DNA of 64,000 nucleotides. Source: JAOSJL01 sp963704035. Lineage in GTDB: Bacteria > Actinomycetota > Acidimicrobiia > IMCC26256 > JAOSJL01. The position numbers and the translations under genes are program-made. Under the pieces are notes generated by a model, which searched no databases, was not told the DNA's origin, and worked only from the letters and a program-made list of their open reading frames with translations. Shown in pieces: positions 10,803-20,267 of the stretch (position 1 is the first letter of the stretch; every line of letters begins with the position of its first letter). The stretch covers positions 310,001 to 374,000 of the forward strand of contig CAVPGR010000004.1 in assembly GCA_963704035.1 (NCBI GenBank), written 5' to 3'.

Positions 10803-11332
10803 CAGATGCGCTCCTTCAGTTCTTCGAGGCGGTGGCGGACGGTGCCGTCGATGACGGTGTCGCCGATGCGGGCCACGAGCCCGCCCATGACTGCGGGGTC
10901 GACGACCACCTTCACGGTGATCTGCTGACCGGTTGCGTTCGAAAGCGCCTGCGCGACGCGCTCGGTCTGCGCGTCGTCGAGAGCGACCGCGCTGCGGACT
11001 TCCGCGATGGCGGACTCGCGCCGGCTCGCCGCCTTGCCCACGAGAGCGTCGGCGATCGCCGGTAGGTCGCGGGCACGACCTGCCCCGACGACAAAGAGAG
11101 CGAAGCTCGCTGTGACCTGGTGGGCACGACCGCCGAGGAGCTCCTCCACAACGGCCATACGTCGCTCGATCGGAGTTGCCGCGTCGGTCAGCGCCATCCG
11201 CAGATCGTCGGACCCCTCGAGGACCCGGGCGAAACGGAACAGCTCGTCTTCGACTGCTGCGAGCGCGCCTTCCGCCTCGGCCGTCTCGAAAATGGCCGTG
11301 GCGTAGGCCTCGACGCGGTCCTGGTCGGTCAC
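10802..11332 (-). CDS. atpH: ATP synthase F1 delta subunit
   Basis: 176 aa peripheral-stalk subunit (OSCP homologue). The N-terminal helical bundle (VEAYATAIFETAEAEGALAAVEDEL) and the C-terminal VDPAVMGGLVARIGDTVIDGTVRHRLEELKERI (GG.v.r.GD..iDgSv pattern) are diagnostic. It overlaps atpF by 4 bases and atpA by 1. Unlike mycobacteria, delta is not fused to a second b-type subunit. Confidence 0.95.
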
Positions 11333-12040
11333 TCGCTCGAACTCCCGACCTCGTTGATGTAGTTCTCGATCAACGCGGTCTGCGTGTCGTGGTCGAGATT
11401 GTGCTCCACGACCTTCTCGGCCAACTCGATGGCCAGCTCACCGACCTGCGCCTGCAGATCGGAGGTCGCACGTTCGGTCGCCGCGGCGATGTCGACGTTC
11501 GCACGCTCACGAACTCCGGCGGCGTCCTGTTCCGCCTGGGCGATGAGCTCCTGGCGCACACCGTCGGCGGACGCCCGGGCCTCCTCGATGATCCGGGCGG
11601 CCTCCTCACGTGCATCGGCGAGCTGCTGCTCGTACGCGCTGAGCTGCTCCTGACCGTCGACCTTGGCCTTCTCGGCCTGTTCGAGGTCGTCGCGGATGCG
11701 CTCCTCGCGGTCGGCCATTCCCTTCTTGAGAGCCGGGGACGGCGAACTTCATGAGTCCGATGAGCACGATGAGGAAGAAGATCCCACCCCAGATCAGCTC
11801 GTTGATCTCGGGAATGATCGGGTTCGGCGCCTCGACACACTCGTCGGCGGCCTCGCCGAGTGCCTCGACCTGCTCCTCTTCCAGCTCTTCGGCGGTCAGG
11901 CCGACGATCTCCTCGCCGGCCGGACTCTCGACTATGCATGCACCGACCGATTCGCCCGACGCGGACGCCACGCCGGGGACGGCGACGACGAGACCGGCGG
12001 CCAGAGCGGCGACGGCAAGGATGCGTGAACGCATCTTCAT
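11329..12040 (-). CDS. atpF: ATP synthase F0 b subunit with N-terminal signal-peptide-like extension; one frame break
   Basis: From ATG 12040. Residues 1-27 look like a signal peptide (MKMRSR then a hydrophobic run ending VASA), followed by an acidic segment with Cys35 and Cys68, a transmembrane helix (~83-97, LIWGGIFFLIVLIGL), then the usual b-subunit coiled coil (REERIRDDLEQAEKAK ... ELAEKVVEHNLDH). One extra C at about 11735 breaks the frame; deleting it joins KFAVP to ALKKGMADREERI. The N-terminal extension of ~80 residues before the membrane helix is unusual for a b subunit. It stops 4 bases into atpH. Confidence 0.88.
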
Positions 12041-12063
12041 GGTGGGTCTGCTCCCGGGTTGGA

Positions 12064-12303
12064 TCAGAGGAAGAACAGGACGAAGCCGAAGAGCGCCAGC
12101 GCTTCGGCGAACGCGATACCGAGGAACATGGTGGTTCGCACCATGCCGGCGGCCTCGGGCTGGCGGGCCATCGCCTGAACGGCGTTCCCCACGAGGTAGC
12201 CGATACCGATACCGGGACCGATGGCGGCGAGGCCGTACCCCATGGCCTTGAGGCCGACCTCGATGTCACCGGTGATCTCGGCCAGGATGGTCAGGATCGT
12301 CAC
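12064..12303 (-). CDS. atpE: ATP synthase F0 c subunit
   Basis: 79-aa proteolipid with two membrane hairpin helices. The first has the glycine motif GYGLAAIGPGIGIGYLVGNAVQAMARQPE including the polar-loop RQP (47-49); the second, GIAFAEALALFGFVLFF, carries the proton-carrying Glu at residue 67. The ion-binding pattern indicates protons, not sodium. Located between atpB and atpF as usual. Confidence 0.97.
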   Translation of the reverse strand: MTILTILAEITGDIEVGLKAMGYGLAAIGPGIGIGYLVGNAVQAMARQPEAAGMVRTTMFLGIAFAEALALFGFVLFFL

Positions 12304-12356
12304 TGGGCTTCTCCTTGGTTACTGCGAACGTGGTTGTGGGCGATATCGGTTGCGGA

Positions 12357-13140
12357 CTAGTGCTCGGGATGCAGGGACCCGCCGATGTACACGGCGGTGA
12401 GGATCGTGAAGATGTACGCCTGCAGGACGGCGACGAGGACCTCGAAGCCCGTCATGGCCACCCCGCCGACGACCGGCAGCGGCGAGGAAGATGGCGTTCC
12501 ACTTGCCCAGCCACAGCGCAGCCGAGAGCAGGGCGAACGTCGTGAGCAGGATGTGTCCCGCCATCATGTTGGCGAAGAGTCGTACGGCGTGCGAGAAGGG
12601 CCGCACGAGGAAGGTGGAGATGAACTCGATCGGCGTCACGAGGACGTAGAGAGACCATGGGACACCCGGCGGGAAGAGCGAGTTCTTGAAGTACCCGCCG
12701 ACACCCTGGGTCTTCATGCCCAGGAAGATCATCATGCACCCAGACCATGAGCGCGAGGAACAGCGGAATGGCGATCCGCGAGGTGGGCGGGAACTGGACG
12801 CCCGGGAATCACCTCGAAGAGGTTCATGAAGAAGATGTAGAAGAACAGAGACGGTGAGGAACGGCGTCCAGCGCTTGCCGTCCTCGGCACCCATCACCTC
12901 GACGGCGATGTTCTCCTCCACGAGCTCGTAGCTCGATTCGGCGAGGTTCTGCATCCCGCTGGGAACGAGCGCCCGCTTGCGACTCCCGAGAACGAAGAAC
13001 CCGAGCGCGAGGAACGCGGCGATCCCGCACAGGATCACGGTCTTGTTGATCTCGAGTGGGGTGCCTTCGAAGAGGACCGCCGGCCACTCGAAGAGGTGAC
13101 TGACCGGCGGGAACTCGAAGGCTCCGAGCACAGCGGACAT
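12357..13140 (-). CDS. atpB: ATP synthase F0 a subunit, four single-base frame breaks
   Basis: Proton half-channel subunit. From ATG 13140: SHLFEWPAVLFEGTPLEINKTVIL, then NLAESSYELVEENIAVEVMG. Reading across breaks at about 12850, 12808 and 12735 recovers LFFYIFFMNLFEVIPG and the PLFLALMVWV helix; the frame then gives VRPFSHAVRLFANMMAGHILL, whose Arg (HAVRLFANM) is the essential channel arginine. A fourth break at about 12483 recovers EVLVAVLQAYIFTILTAVYIGGSLHPEH and TAG at 12357. Every break is fixed by removing one base. About 258 aa. Confidence 0.9.
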
Positions 13141-13143
13141 CTT

Positions 13144-13635
13144 CTACTCCCCCACCGGGTGGAGCCCCGGCGCTGCGAGCGACAGGCTGACGGAGCGGAG
13201 CTCCCACACGAGGAGCCCCAGGTGGGTGACGATGAGAACGATTCCGAAGGTGATGAAGTCGACACCGGCGACCTGCTTGAGTGCCAGGCCCACGACCGTG
13301 ATCAGCCCGAGGCGCAGGACGTAGCCACCGAGTGCAGCACCCGCGAGCATCTCCGGCGAGATGCGACCTGCCCAGCGCATGAGCGAGGCCGCGAGCAGGA
13401 AGTTGACCGACACGAGAGCGAGCGCCGCACCGGCTCCCAGAACGCCGCCCCATCCGCGCCAGAGGCCGGCGACGAGCATCACGACAGGGGCGATCCAGAG
13501 CGCGTGTATCGCCATGTCCCGGGCGATGTCGGTCTCGGGAGCCTTCTCCTCGGCCAGGACGGCACGCAGCATCGAGTCGCTCGAGGGGCTCTCGATGGGG
13601 GCCGGGGGCCTCTGATCGCTCACCGTGTCACTCAT
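13144..13635 (-). CDS. AtpI-like membrane protein of the ATP synthase operon
   Basis: 163 aa from ATG 13635, overlapping the previous gene's stop (ATGA). About 30 polar residues precede four hydrophobic segments (ALWIAPVVMLVAGLWRGWGGVLG; ALALVSVNFLLAASLMRWAG; YVLRLGLITVVGLALKQV; FGIVLIVTHLGLLVWELRSV). Position directly before atpB and the four-helix plan match ATP synthase protein I family members, which assist c-ring assembly or Mg2+ handling. It is the counterpart of Rv1303 in mycobacteria by position. Confidence 0.75.
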   Translation of the reverse strand: MSDTVSDQRPPAPIESPSSDSMLRAVLAEEKAPETDIARDMAIHALWIAPVVMLVAGLWRGWGGVLGAGAALALVSVNFLLAASLMRWAGRISPEMLAGAALGGYVLRLGLITVVGLALKQVAGVDFITFGIVLIVTHLGLLVWELRSVSLSLAAPGLHPVGE

Positions 13636-13916
13636 CGGGCCCACGGCTTCCCCTGCTCCTCGGCCTCGGCGCGGGCCGTGTAGCGGTAGTAGGCCGACAG
13701 GGTCGCGCCGATCATGGCGAACACGAGGAGGCCGACGGCGAACCACGGGCCGGTGCCGAGAACGCTGTCGATCCAGACGCCGAGAAGCGCGAACAGGAGT
13801 GGCCCGATCGTGAGCTCGAGCGCCTGGGACATGCCGGTGCCGAGACCGTTCCAGACACTGGGGTGACGCGTGGAGTGCGCCGAGCGCGCCACCTCGCGTA
13901 CTACCTCGGATCCCAC
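13632..13916 (-). CDS. AtpZ/AtpI-type two-helix membrane protein
   Basis: 94 aa from GTG 13916, with GGGGAG about 8 bases upstream. Two transmembrane helices (ELTIGPLLFALLGVWIDSVLG and WFAVGLLVFAMIGATLSAYYRY) with the G.WiD/LG.gp.f pattern of the AtpZ family. AtpZ and AtpI together are described as a Mg2+/Ca2+ uptake or c-ring assembly aid. It is the first gene of the atp operon, overlapping the next gene by 4 bases. The ~190 bases upstream to wecA hold no gene; the operon promoter probably lies there. Confidence 0.75.
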   Translation of the reverse strand: MGSEVVREVARSAHSTRHPSVWNGLGTGMSQALELTIGPLLFALLGVWIDSVLGTGPWFAVGLLVFAMIGATLSAYYRYTARAEAEEQGKPWAR

Positions 13917-14105
13917 CTGTGCGACTCCCCGTACGCGCCGTGTCCGAACCAGCCCTGCACGGACCTGTCGGAGCTTGTGAACCGTTTCGCAATCTACGGT
14001 GCCGGCCTGCTCCCCGGCAAACCGGAGGCGGTATTTCGCCTCGAAAGGTGCCCGACGAAGACGCCCCGGACAAGCCCCCCGGGAAACGCTGTGCAGAAAT
14101 CGGTG

Positions 14106-15350
14106 TCAGCCCGAGGGGTCCCGGCGGCGGCGGGCCTCGAGGTCGACCACCGCGTCAGAACCTTCGGTGCCGGTGGCGACACCGGATTCCGGCTCCGCCG
14201 AGTCGCGCTCGGCCGCCGCGGCTGCTGCTGCGCGTTCGGCCACGAGTGCCCGCTCGGTTCTGACGCTCGGGTGGAAGTACGCGTAGAGGAGCAACGCCAG
14301 CGCGGCGACCCCGAAGGGCACGATGGCGTTGCCCTCGTTGGTGAACGTCGGGACGAGCACGAGCCCGGAGAGCACGGCGGTCCAGGCCCAGAGGATCACG
14401 ACGGACCGGCGGGGCCCGTGTCCGAGTCGTACCAAGCGGTGGTGCAGGTGGTCCTGGTCGGGCGCGGCAAACGAGCGACGCCGCACGACCCGCCGCACGA
14501 ACGAGAAGGCGGTGTCGACGATGGGAACGCCGAGAATCACGATCGGGATGAACAGCGGAGCGAAGAAGAAGTAGGTCTGGCCCGAGAACTGATCGGCGAC
14601 CCTCCCGCCCACCGTGATCGTGGCCACCGCCAGCATGAGGCCGAGAAGCATCGACCCGGCGTCGCCCATGAAGATGCGAGCGGGTGTGAAGTTGTGCGGC
14701 AGGAATCCCGCCGCCATCCCGACGGCCATGACCGCGACGAGCGGCGCGATGTTGGAGCCGTCGAGGAGACCCGCGTCGAACAGGCGGTCGGCGAAGATGA
14801 ACAACGCCGAGCCAGCGATCACGACGATCCCGGCGGCGAGGCCGTCGAGGCCGTCGATGAGGTTGATCGCGTTGGCCATCACCACGACCCACAGCACCGT
14901 CAGCAGCGGCGCCCAGTCGGGTGAAAGCACGATGAAGTCGGATTCCGCGAAGGGAACGCGGAAGTACAGCATCGTGACGCCCATGAGCGAGAGGACAGCC
15001 CCGGAGAAGGCCTGGCCCGCGATCTTCGCGGGCGGCGAGACTTCGCGGACGTCATCGAGAGCGCCCACCACAAACATGATCCCGGCCGCGAGCAGCACCC
15101 CGAGCGGCTCGGACGAGCCGGCGAACATGTCGTGGAACTGGTCCATGCGCGACGCCACGAGCATCGCGGCGATGAGACCCAGGAACATGGCGGCCCCGCC
15201 GAGAGTCGGCGTGGGCCGCTCGTGCGTGTGGCGCGAATCGGAGTCGGGCATCGACACCGCGCCGATCCTCGGTGCGAGCCAGCGCACGACCCACGTGGCG
15301 AGCCACGTCACCCCGGCGGCGACTCCGAGGACGAGGGCGTAACCGCCCAT
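14106..15350 (-). CDS. wecA: Polyprenyl-phosphate N-acetylhexosamine-1-phosphate transferase (WecA/Rfe type)
   Basis: Transfers a sugar-1-phosphate from a UDP-sugar (usually GlcNAc) to decaprenyl/undecaprenyl phosphate in the membrane, starting arabinogalactan linker or teichoic-acid-type polymers. About 415 aa from ATG 15350, with roughly 10-11 transmembrane helices. Motifs of the superfamily: RPTPTLGG (~49), GALDDVREVSPPAK, NAINLIDGLDGLA, NFTPARIFMGDAGSM and the cytosolic histidine motif DQDHLHHRLVRLGHG. The C-terminal ~60 residues are a charged, Ala/Glu-rich tail. Seven bases follow glyA; its place before the atp genes matches rfe (Rv1302) of M. tuberculosis. Confidence 0.9.
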   Translation of the reverse strand: MGGYALVLGVAAGVTWLATWVVRWLAPRIGAVSMPDSDSRHTHERPTPTLGGAAMFLGLIAAMLVASRMDQFHDMFAGSSEPLGVLLAAGIMFVVGALDDVREVSPPAKIAGQAFSGAVLSLMGVTMLYFRVPFAESDFIVLSPDWAPLLTVLWVVVMANAINLIDGLDGLAAGIVVIAGSALFIFADRLFDAGLLDGSNIAPLVAVMAVGMAAGFLPHNFTPARIFMGDAGSMLLGLMLAVATITVGGRVADQFSGQTYFFFAPLFIPIVILGVPIVDTAFSFVRRVVRRRSFAAPDQDHLHHRLVRLGHGPRRSVVILWAWTAVLSGLVLVPTFTNEGNAIVPFGVAALALLLYAYFHPSVRTERALVAERAAAAAAAERDSAEPESGVATGTEGSDAVVDLEARRRRDPSG

Positions 15351-15357
15351 CGTGTTC

Positions 15358-16620
<1,263 letters not shown>

Positions 16621-16726
16621 CCGTCTGCTCCCGGCCGGCTCCCCACAGCCCACCAGCCTACCGGCGCACCGCCACCGAACCGGGGGTCGCCCATCTGCGT
16701 GTGCGCCGCACGCGTACGCTCGCATC

Positions 16727-17452
16727 ATGGGAGCCGGAGACCACGTAGACACCGAGGATCTGCCTCGGCTCACCGCCGGGCTCCTGCGCAACGTCGAGTC
16801 GATGTGCCCGCTGCGCGTCCGGTTCGACCACAGCGGAACCCGCTCCAACATGGGCGCCAACCTGCGCTACCGGGTCAAGACACACGTGCTCGCCCAGGCA
16901 CGGGTCGCCCATGCGGAGCTACGGGCGGCCGAACTCAGCCACTTCGAAGCCCTACCCAGCCTTGTCCCGGAGGAGGCTCGGCGTTTCGAGGCCGCGGCCT
17001 CCGCCTACGTCGACGTGTTCGCCGACGACCCGGCGCGCACGTTGGATCTCGACGAGTGGGAAACGATCGACGTCGAGCGCGGTGTCCGCCTCGTGGCGGG
17101 CGTGGACCTGTTCGTCGAAGACGCCTCCGCGAACGCGGAGCTGCGGTTCCTGGATCTCGACGGCTGGCCGGCACCCGCGGATCCGCTCGAGGACCCCGGG
17201 ATCCTCTTCGCCGTCGCCCGCGTCGCCGAGCAGGTCGGAAACGGCCCTCTGCGTCTCCGCGGCGCAAACCTGCGCGACGGGACTCCGACCTTCGACGAAC
17301 AGATCCACCCCGAAGCGGAGCGCGACCGTCTCGACACGTGGCTCGACGAGCGGCTGCGCGTCGTGCGCGAGATCGCGAACGACGGTCGACCCCGCAAGAG
17401 CATGGAATGCGGTCGGTGTCGATACGTCTCGCGCTGCAAGGCGCACCGGTGA
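16727..17452 (+). CDS. RecB/Cas4-like protein with degenerate nuclease motif
   Basis: 241 aa from ATG 16727. TACGCT at 16715-16720, six bases upstream, suggests a leaderless transcript. The C-terminus CGRCRYVSRCKAHR is a Cys cluster like the Fe-S C-terminus of Cas4/AddB-type PD-(D/E)XK proteins. VRLVAGVDLFVED matches the first acidic motif (GxxD), but where the DxK signature should be, the sequence reads FLDLDGW, lacking the lysine. It may therefore be a structural rather than catalytic partner. It overlaps the next gene by four bases (GTGA), implying coupled translation. Confidence 0.6.
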   Translation: MGAGDHVDTEDLPRLTAGLLRNVESMCPLRVRFDHSGTRSNMGANLRYRVKTHVLAQARVAHAELRAAELSHFEALPSLVPEEARRFEAAASAYVDVFADDPARTLDLDEWETIDVERGVRLVAGVDLFVEDASANAELRFLDLDGWPAPADPLEDPGILFAVARVAEQVGNGPLRLRGANLRDGTPTFDEQIHPEAERDRLDTWLDERLRVVREIANDGRPRKSMECGRCRYVSRCKAHR

Positions 17453-18225
17453 CCCGCGAACGCCTCCTCCCCGACATCGTGCCGCTCAGCCCGACGGCAC
17501 GAGGTACGTGGGACGTCTGCCGTCGAAGGTTCCTCCTCTCGCACCTCCTCGGGCTTCCTTCCTCCGACGACGACAGCGACGGCGCCAAGCTCGGTCTCCT
17601 GACCCATCACGTTCTTCGCATGGTCCACGAGACGGGAAGCTGTCGTGACGATGCCCACGTCGCTTCCGTGATCGACGGCTACGACGACTCCACGGTTCGT
17701 CGCCTCCGTGCCTTCGTCGAGCGCCACGTCCCGCGCTGTCCACCCGAGGTCGAACGCGGTGCCCACGAGGTGGAGGTCGCCCGTTTCCACCGCGCACCGT
17801 CCCCCATGTTCATGGCCATCGCCCGTATCGACGCCGTGTGGGTGCACGACGGCCTCCTCGACGCCCGCGACTACAAGACAGGCGCACCCTTCGTCGAGGA
17901 GGTCCGCGACGACGCCGGCGCACGACTCCAGGCCTGGATCCTGGCCCGCTACGCCCATGCCCGCGACCTGACGCTTCGGCTTCGCTACGAGTGCCTCGCC
18001 GCGGGCGTCGCCGACGACCCCGATCCCTTCGAACCCGACGCCGAGGACATCGAAGCGATCACCGAGGAGATCCGCACCGTCGTCGAAGCCATGTGGATCG
18101 AAGAGCGCGACGGCGACTGGCGCGGCGTGGCGGACGCGGAGGTGTGCGGGTGGTGCCCGTACCGCTCGACATGCCGTGACACCGCAGCCGTGCTCACGAA
18201 TCCGGGGAGAGACTCCGACAACTGA
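17449..18225 (+). CDS. PD-(D/E)XK (RecB/Cas4-like) nuclease-family protein
   Basis: 258 aa from GTG 17449, overlapping the previous stop. The N-terminal PLSPTARGTWDVCRRRFLLSHLLGLP has the 'S.t.l..y..CprrF' pattern of RecB-family nucleases, including the first Cys. LGLLTHHVLRMVHE gives the conserved His, AIARIDAVWVHDGLLDARDYKTG gives the catalytic D...DxK, and CGWCPYRSTC completes a four-Cys cluster. This looks catalytically complete and like a single-strand exonuclease of Cas4/AddB type. No cas genes or CRISPR array are in the window, so a DNA-repair role is more likely than adaptation. Confidence 0.75.
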   Translation: MTRERLLPDIVPLSPTARGTWDVCRRRFLLSHLLGLPSSDDDSDGAKLGLLTHHVLRMVHETGSCRDDAHVASVIDGYDDSTVRRLRAFVERHVPRCPPEVERGAHEVEVARFHRAPSPMFMAIARIDAVWVHDGLLDARDYKTGAPFVEEVRDDAGARLQAWILARYAHARDLTLRLRYECLAAGVADDPDPFEPDAEDIEAITEEIRTVVEAMWIEERDGDWRGVADAEVCGWCPYRSTCRDTAAVLTNPGRDSDN

Positions 18226-18227
18226 AC

Positions 18228-20195
18228 TCAGCCGACGGACGCAACAGCATCGTCGGGCGCAGACGGACGCAGGGCGCCGGTGCGCGGGGTCTCCGGGACC
18301 GGCCCGGCTGCTTGCGTCCGGAAATCGCGGGTCAGTTGCACGACGAAGCAGAACTCGACGAGCCGGTCGTAGACGTCCGGGGCCAGGTCGACGGTGCGAC
18401 AACCCACGAGCGGGCCGGGCGATCCCTTCGTGTCTTCGGCCTTCGTGTCTCCGTCGGGCTCACGAACGGACGTCACCACGCCGGGAACATCGACGTCGTG
18501 GAGGTCTCCGTCGGATCCGGGCAGGCGGAGGTGCAGGGTCAGTCCATCTCCCGGGCTCACCGCGGGGAGTCCTTCGAGCGCGAAGCCCTGGGGCGTGAGA
18601 TCGACGACACGCACAACCGAACTGCCGACGGTTCCGGCCAGCTCGGTGTGGAAACGGAAGTGCGTCCGGAGCTGACGGCGGCGGACGAGTGGGACGAGGG
18701 TCATGCCCAGGAACGCGAGCTCGTAGGCCCCAATGACGAGTGCCGCCGCGAGAGCGAGCCCGGCCAAGGGAGGCAGAACCGAGGAGCCCAGCCACGCGAC
18801 CATCCGCAGCACCCAGGCGCCCAGCAGCACGACGGCGACGATCGTGACCAACGGCAACGCCCGCAGCACGTCGATTCCGCCATGATCGACACCCTCCTTC
18901 GGTGTGACCCTGAACGCGAGGGTCTTGCGGCTGACGATGCTGAGCAACGATCGGGTGAAGATCCCCATCGTGAGCAACCCGTACCGGGTCGAATCCGTGG
19001 GCCCGAGCGACCCTCGCGCCAGCAGCCCCGTCGCGACGAACGCCAGGAGCGACCACGGGAGCCAGAAGAGAGCGAGTCCGGCGATCGTGGCGTGCAACGG
19101 AAGACGCCCGAGAAGGAGAGTCGCGATCAGCACGCTGAGCAGCGTGAGGCGCTGGATCCCACTGAAGTAGTTGAGGAGCGACGCCGTGTAGCTGATCCGC
19201 TGCTTCAGGCTCAATCCAGGGCACGTGAGAGGGTTCTCCTTCGTGCGGAACACCCGCAGGTTCCCGCGGGCCCAGCGGTCGCGTTGGAGCAGGAAACCGG
19301 CCAGGTCGTGCGGGGCGAGACCCTGCACGAGAGTCTCGTGGTGGTACCGGGTCCGCCATCCCCGCGACTGCATGGCGAGCGTCGTGTGGAAGTCCTCGGC
19401 GACGGTCTCCACCCGGACGCCGCCGACCTCCTCGAGCGCCTCGCGTCGAATCACCGTGGCCGACCCGCACCAGAACGCGGCGTTGTGGCGATCCTTGCCC
19501 GGTGCGATCACGTCGTAGAAGAGGGACTGCTCGTGGCGGGTCTCGGTCGTGTGCTGCATCGAATCGCGGTTGTAGAAGTCGTGGGGCGTCTGCACAAGCG
19601 CCAGTTGCGGGTCGTCGAAGTAGCCGAGCGTGGCATCGAGGAAGTCGGGCAGAGGCACGTGATCAGCGTCGAGCATCGCGATCAGCTCGCCGTGCGTGCG
19701 ACCGAGTGCGGCGTTGATGTTTCCCGCTTTGGCATGTTCATTGTCGGGGCGGCTGAGGTACCGGGCGTCGAGGCGGTCGGCGAGCTTCTCCATCTCCGGT
19801 CGCCTGCCGTCGTCGAGCAGATACGTCGTGTGCGGCCGCGTGAGAGCCTGGCATCCAGTGAGCGTGGCGTGGACGACCTCGACGGGTTCGTCGTAGGTGC
19901 ACACGAAGACGTCGACCGACCGTTCCGTCGTGATCGGCGGCCGCCGACTCCGCGGAACGCGCCACGCGAGGAATGCGTAGAGCGAGAGGCTGATCCACCC
20001 GAACGCCTCCGCCACAAAGAGAGGCCAGTAGAGAACCGGGGACTGGCCGTGACGCGTCCACCCGATACGCCAGACGAGGTAGGCGCCACCCCATGCCAAC
20101 GCCGTGACGGCCACGATCCGGACGATGTTCGGATGCCGTGCCGACCACGCGCTCGGCGCGCGCCCGCGTCGCCCGGGATCCCCACCTGTGTCCAT
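18228..20195 (-). CDS. Cellulose-synthase-like glycosyltransferase 2 with C-terminal PilZ domain
   Basis: 655 aa integral membrane processive glycosyltransferase. Two N-terminal helices, then a GT2 domain (~90-320) with VDVFVCTYDEP, LLDDGRRPEMEKLA, AMLDADHVPLPDF (DxD), TVAEDFHTT and QRDRWARGNL (QxxRW), followed by five or six helices and a PilZ domain (~545-620) starting RRRQLRTHFRF and containing VVDLTPQGFAL. The PilZ RxxxR and DxTxxG pattern is close to the c-di-GMP consensus (D/N)xSxxG. This resembles BcsA, but no bcsB, bcsZ or bcsC lies nearby, so the polymer is unknown. Control by c-di-GMP is likely; a diguanylate cyclase lies at 48.4 kb. Confidence 0.85.
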   Translation of the reverse strand: MDTGGDPGRRGRAPSAWSARHPNIVRIVAVTALAWGGAYLVWRIGWTRHGQSPVLYWPLFVAEAFGWISLSLYAFLAWRVPRSRRPPITTERSVDVFVCTYDEPVEVVHATLTGCQALTRPHTTYLLDDGRRPEMEKLADRLDARYLSRPDNEHAKAGNINAALGRTHGELIAMLDADHVPLPDFLDATLGYFDDPQLALVQTPHDFYNRDSMQHTTETRHEQSLFYDVIAPGKDRHNAAFWCGSATVIRREALEEVGGVRVETVAEDFHTTLAMQSRGWRTRYHHETLVQGLAPHDLAGFLLQRDRWARGNLRVFRTKENPLTCPGLSLKQRISYTASLLNYFSGIQRLTLLSVLIATLLLGRLPLHATIAGLALFWLPWSLLAFVATGLLARGSLGPTDSTRYGLLTMGIFTRSLLSIVSRKTLAFRVTPKEGVDHGGIDVLRALPLVTIVAVVLLGAWVLRMVAWLGSSVLPPLAGLALAAALVIGAYELAFLGMTLVPLVRRRQLRTHFRFHTELAGTVGSSVVRVVDLTPQGFALEGLPAVSPGDGLTLHLRLPGSDGDLHDVDVPGVVTSVREPDGDTKAEDTKGSPGPLVGCRTVDLAPDVYDRLVEFCFVVQLTRDFRTQAAGPVPETPRTGALRPSAPDDAVASVG

Positions 20196-20267
20196 GCATG
20201 GATTGTCGGTCGTCGGGGGCGCCCGGTTGAGCGATCGGGGTCACGTACTGACCGGTAGCCTGCCCGG

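Noticed and set aside
11730..12860. Programmed frameshifting in atpF/atpB
   Set aside because: No slippery heptamer with downstream structure is seen, and four shifts in one gene are better explained by base-call insertions.
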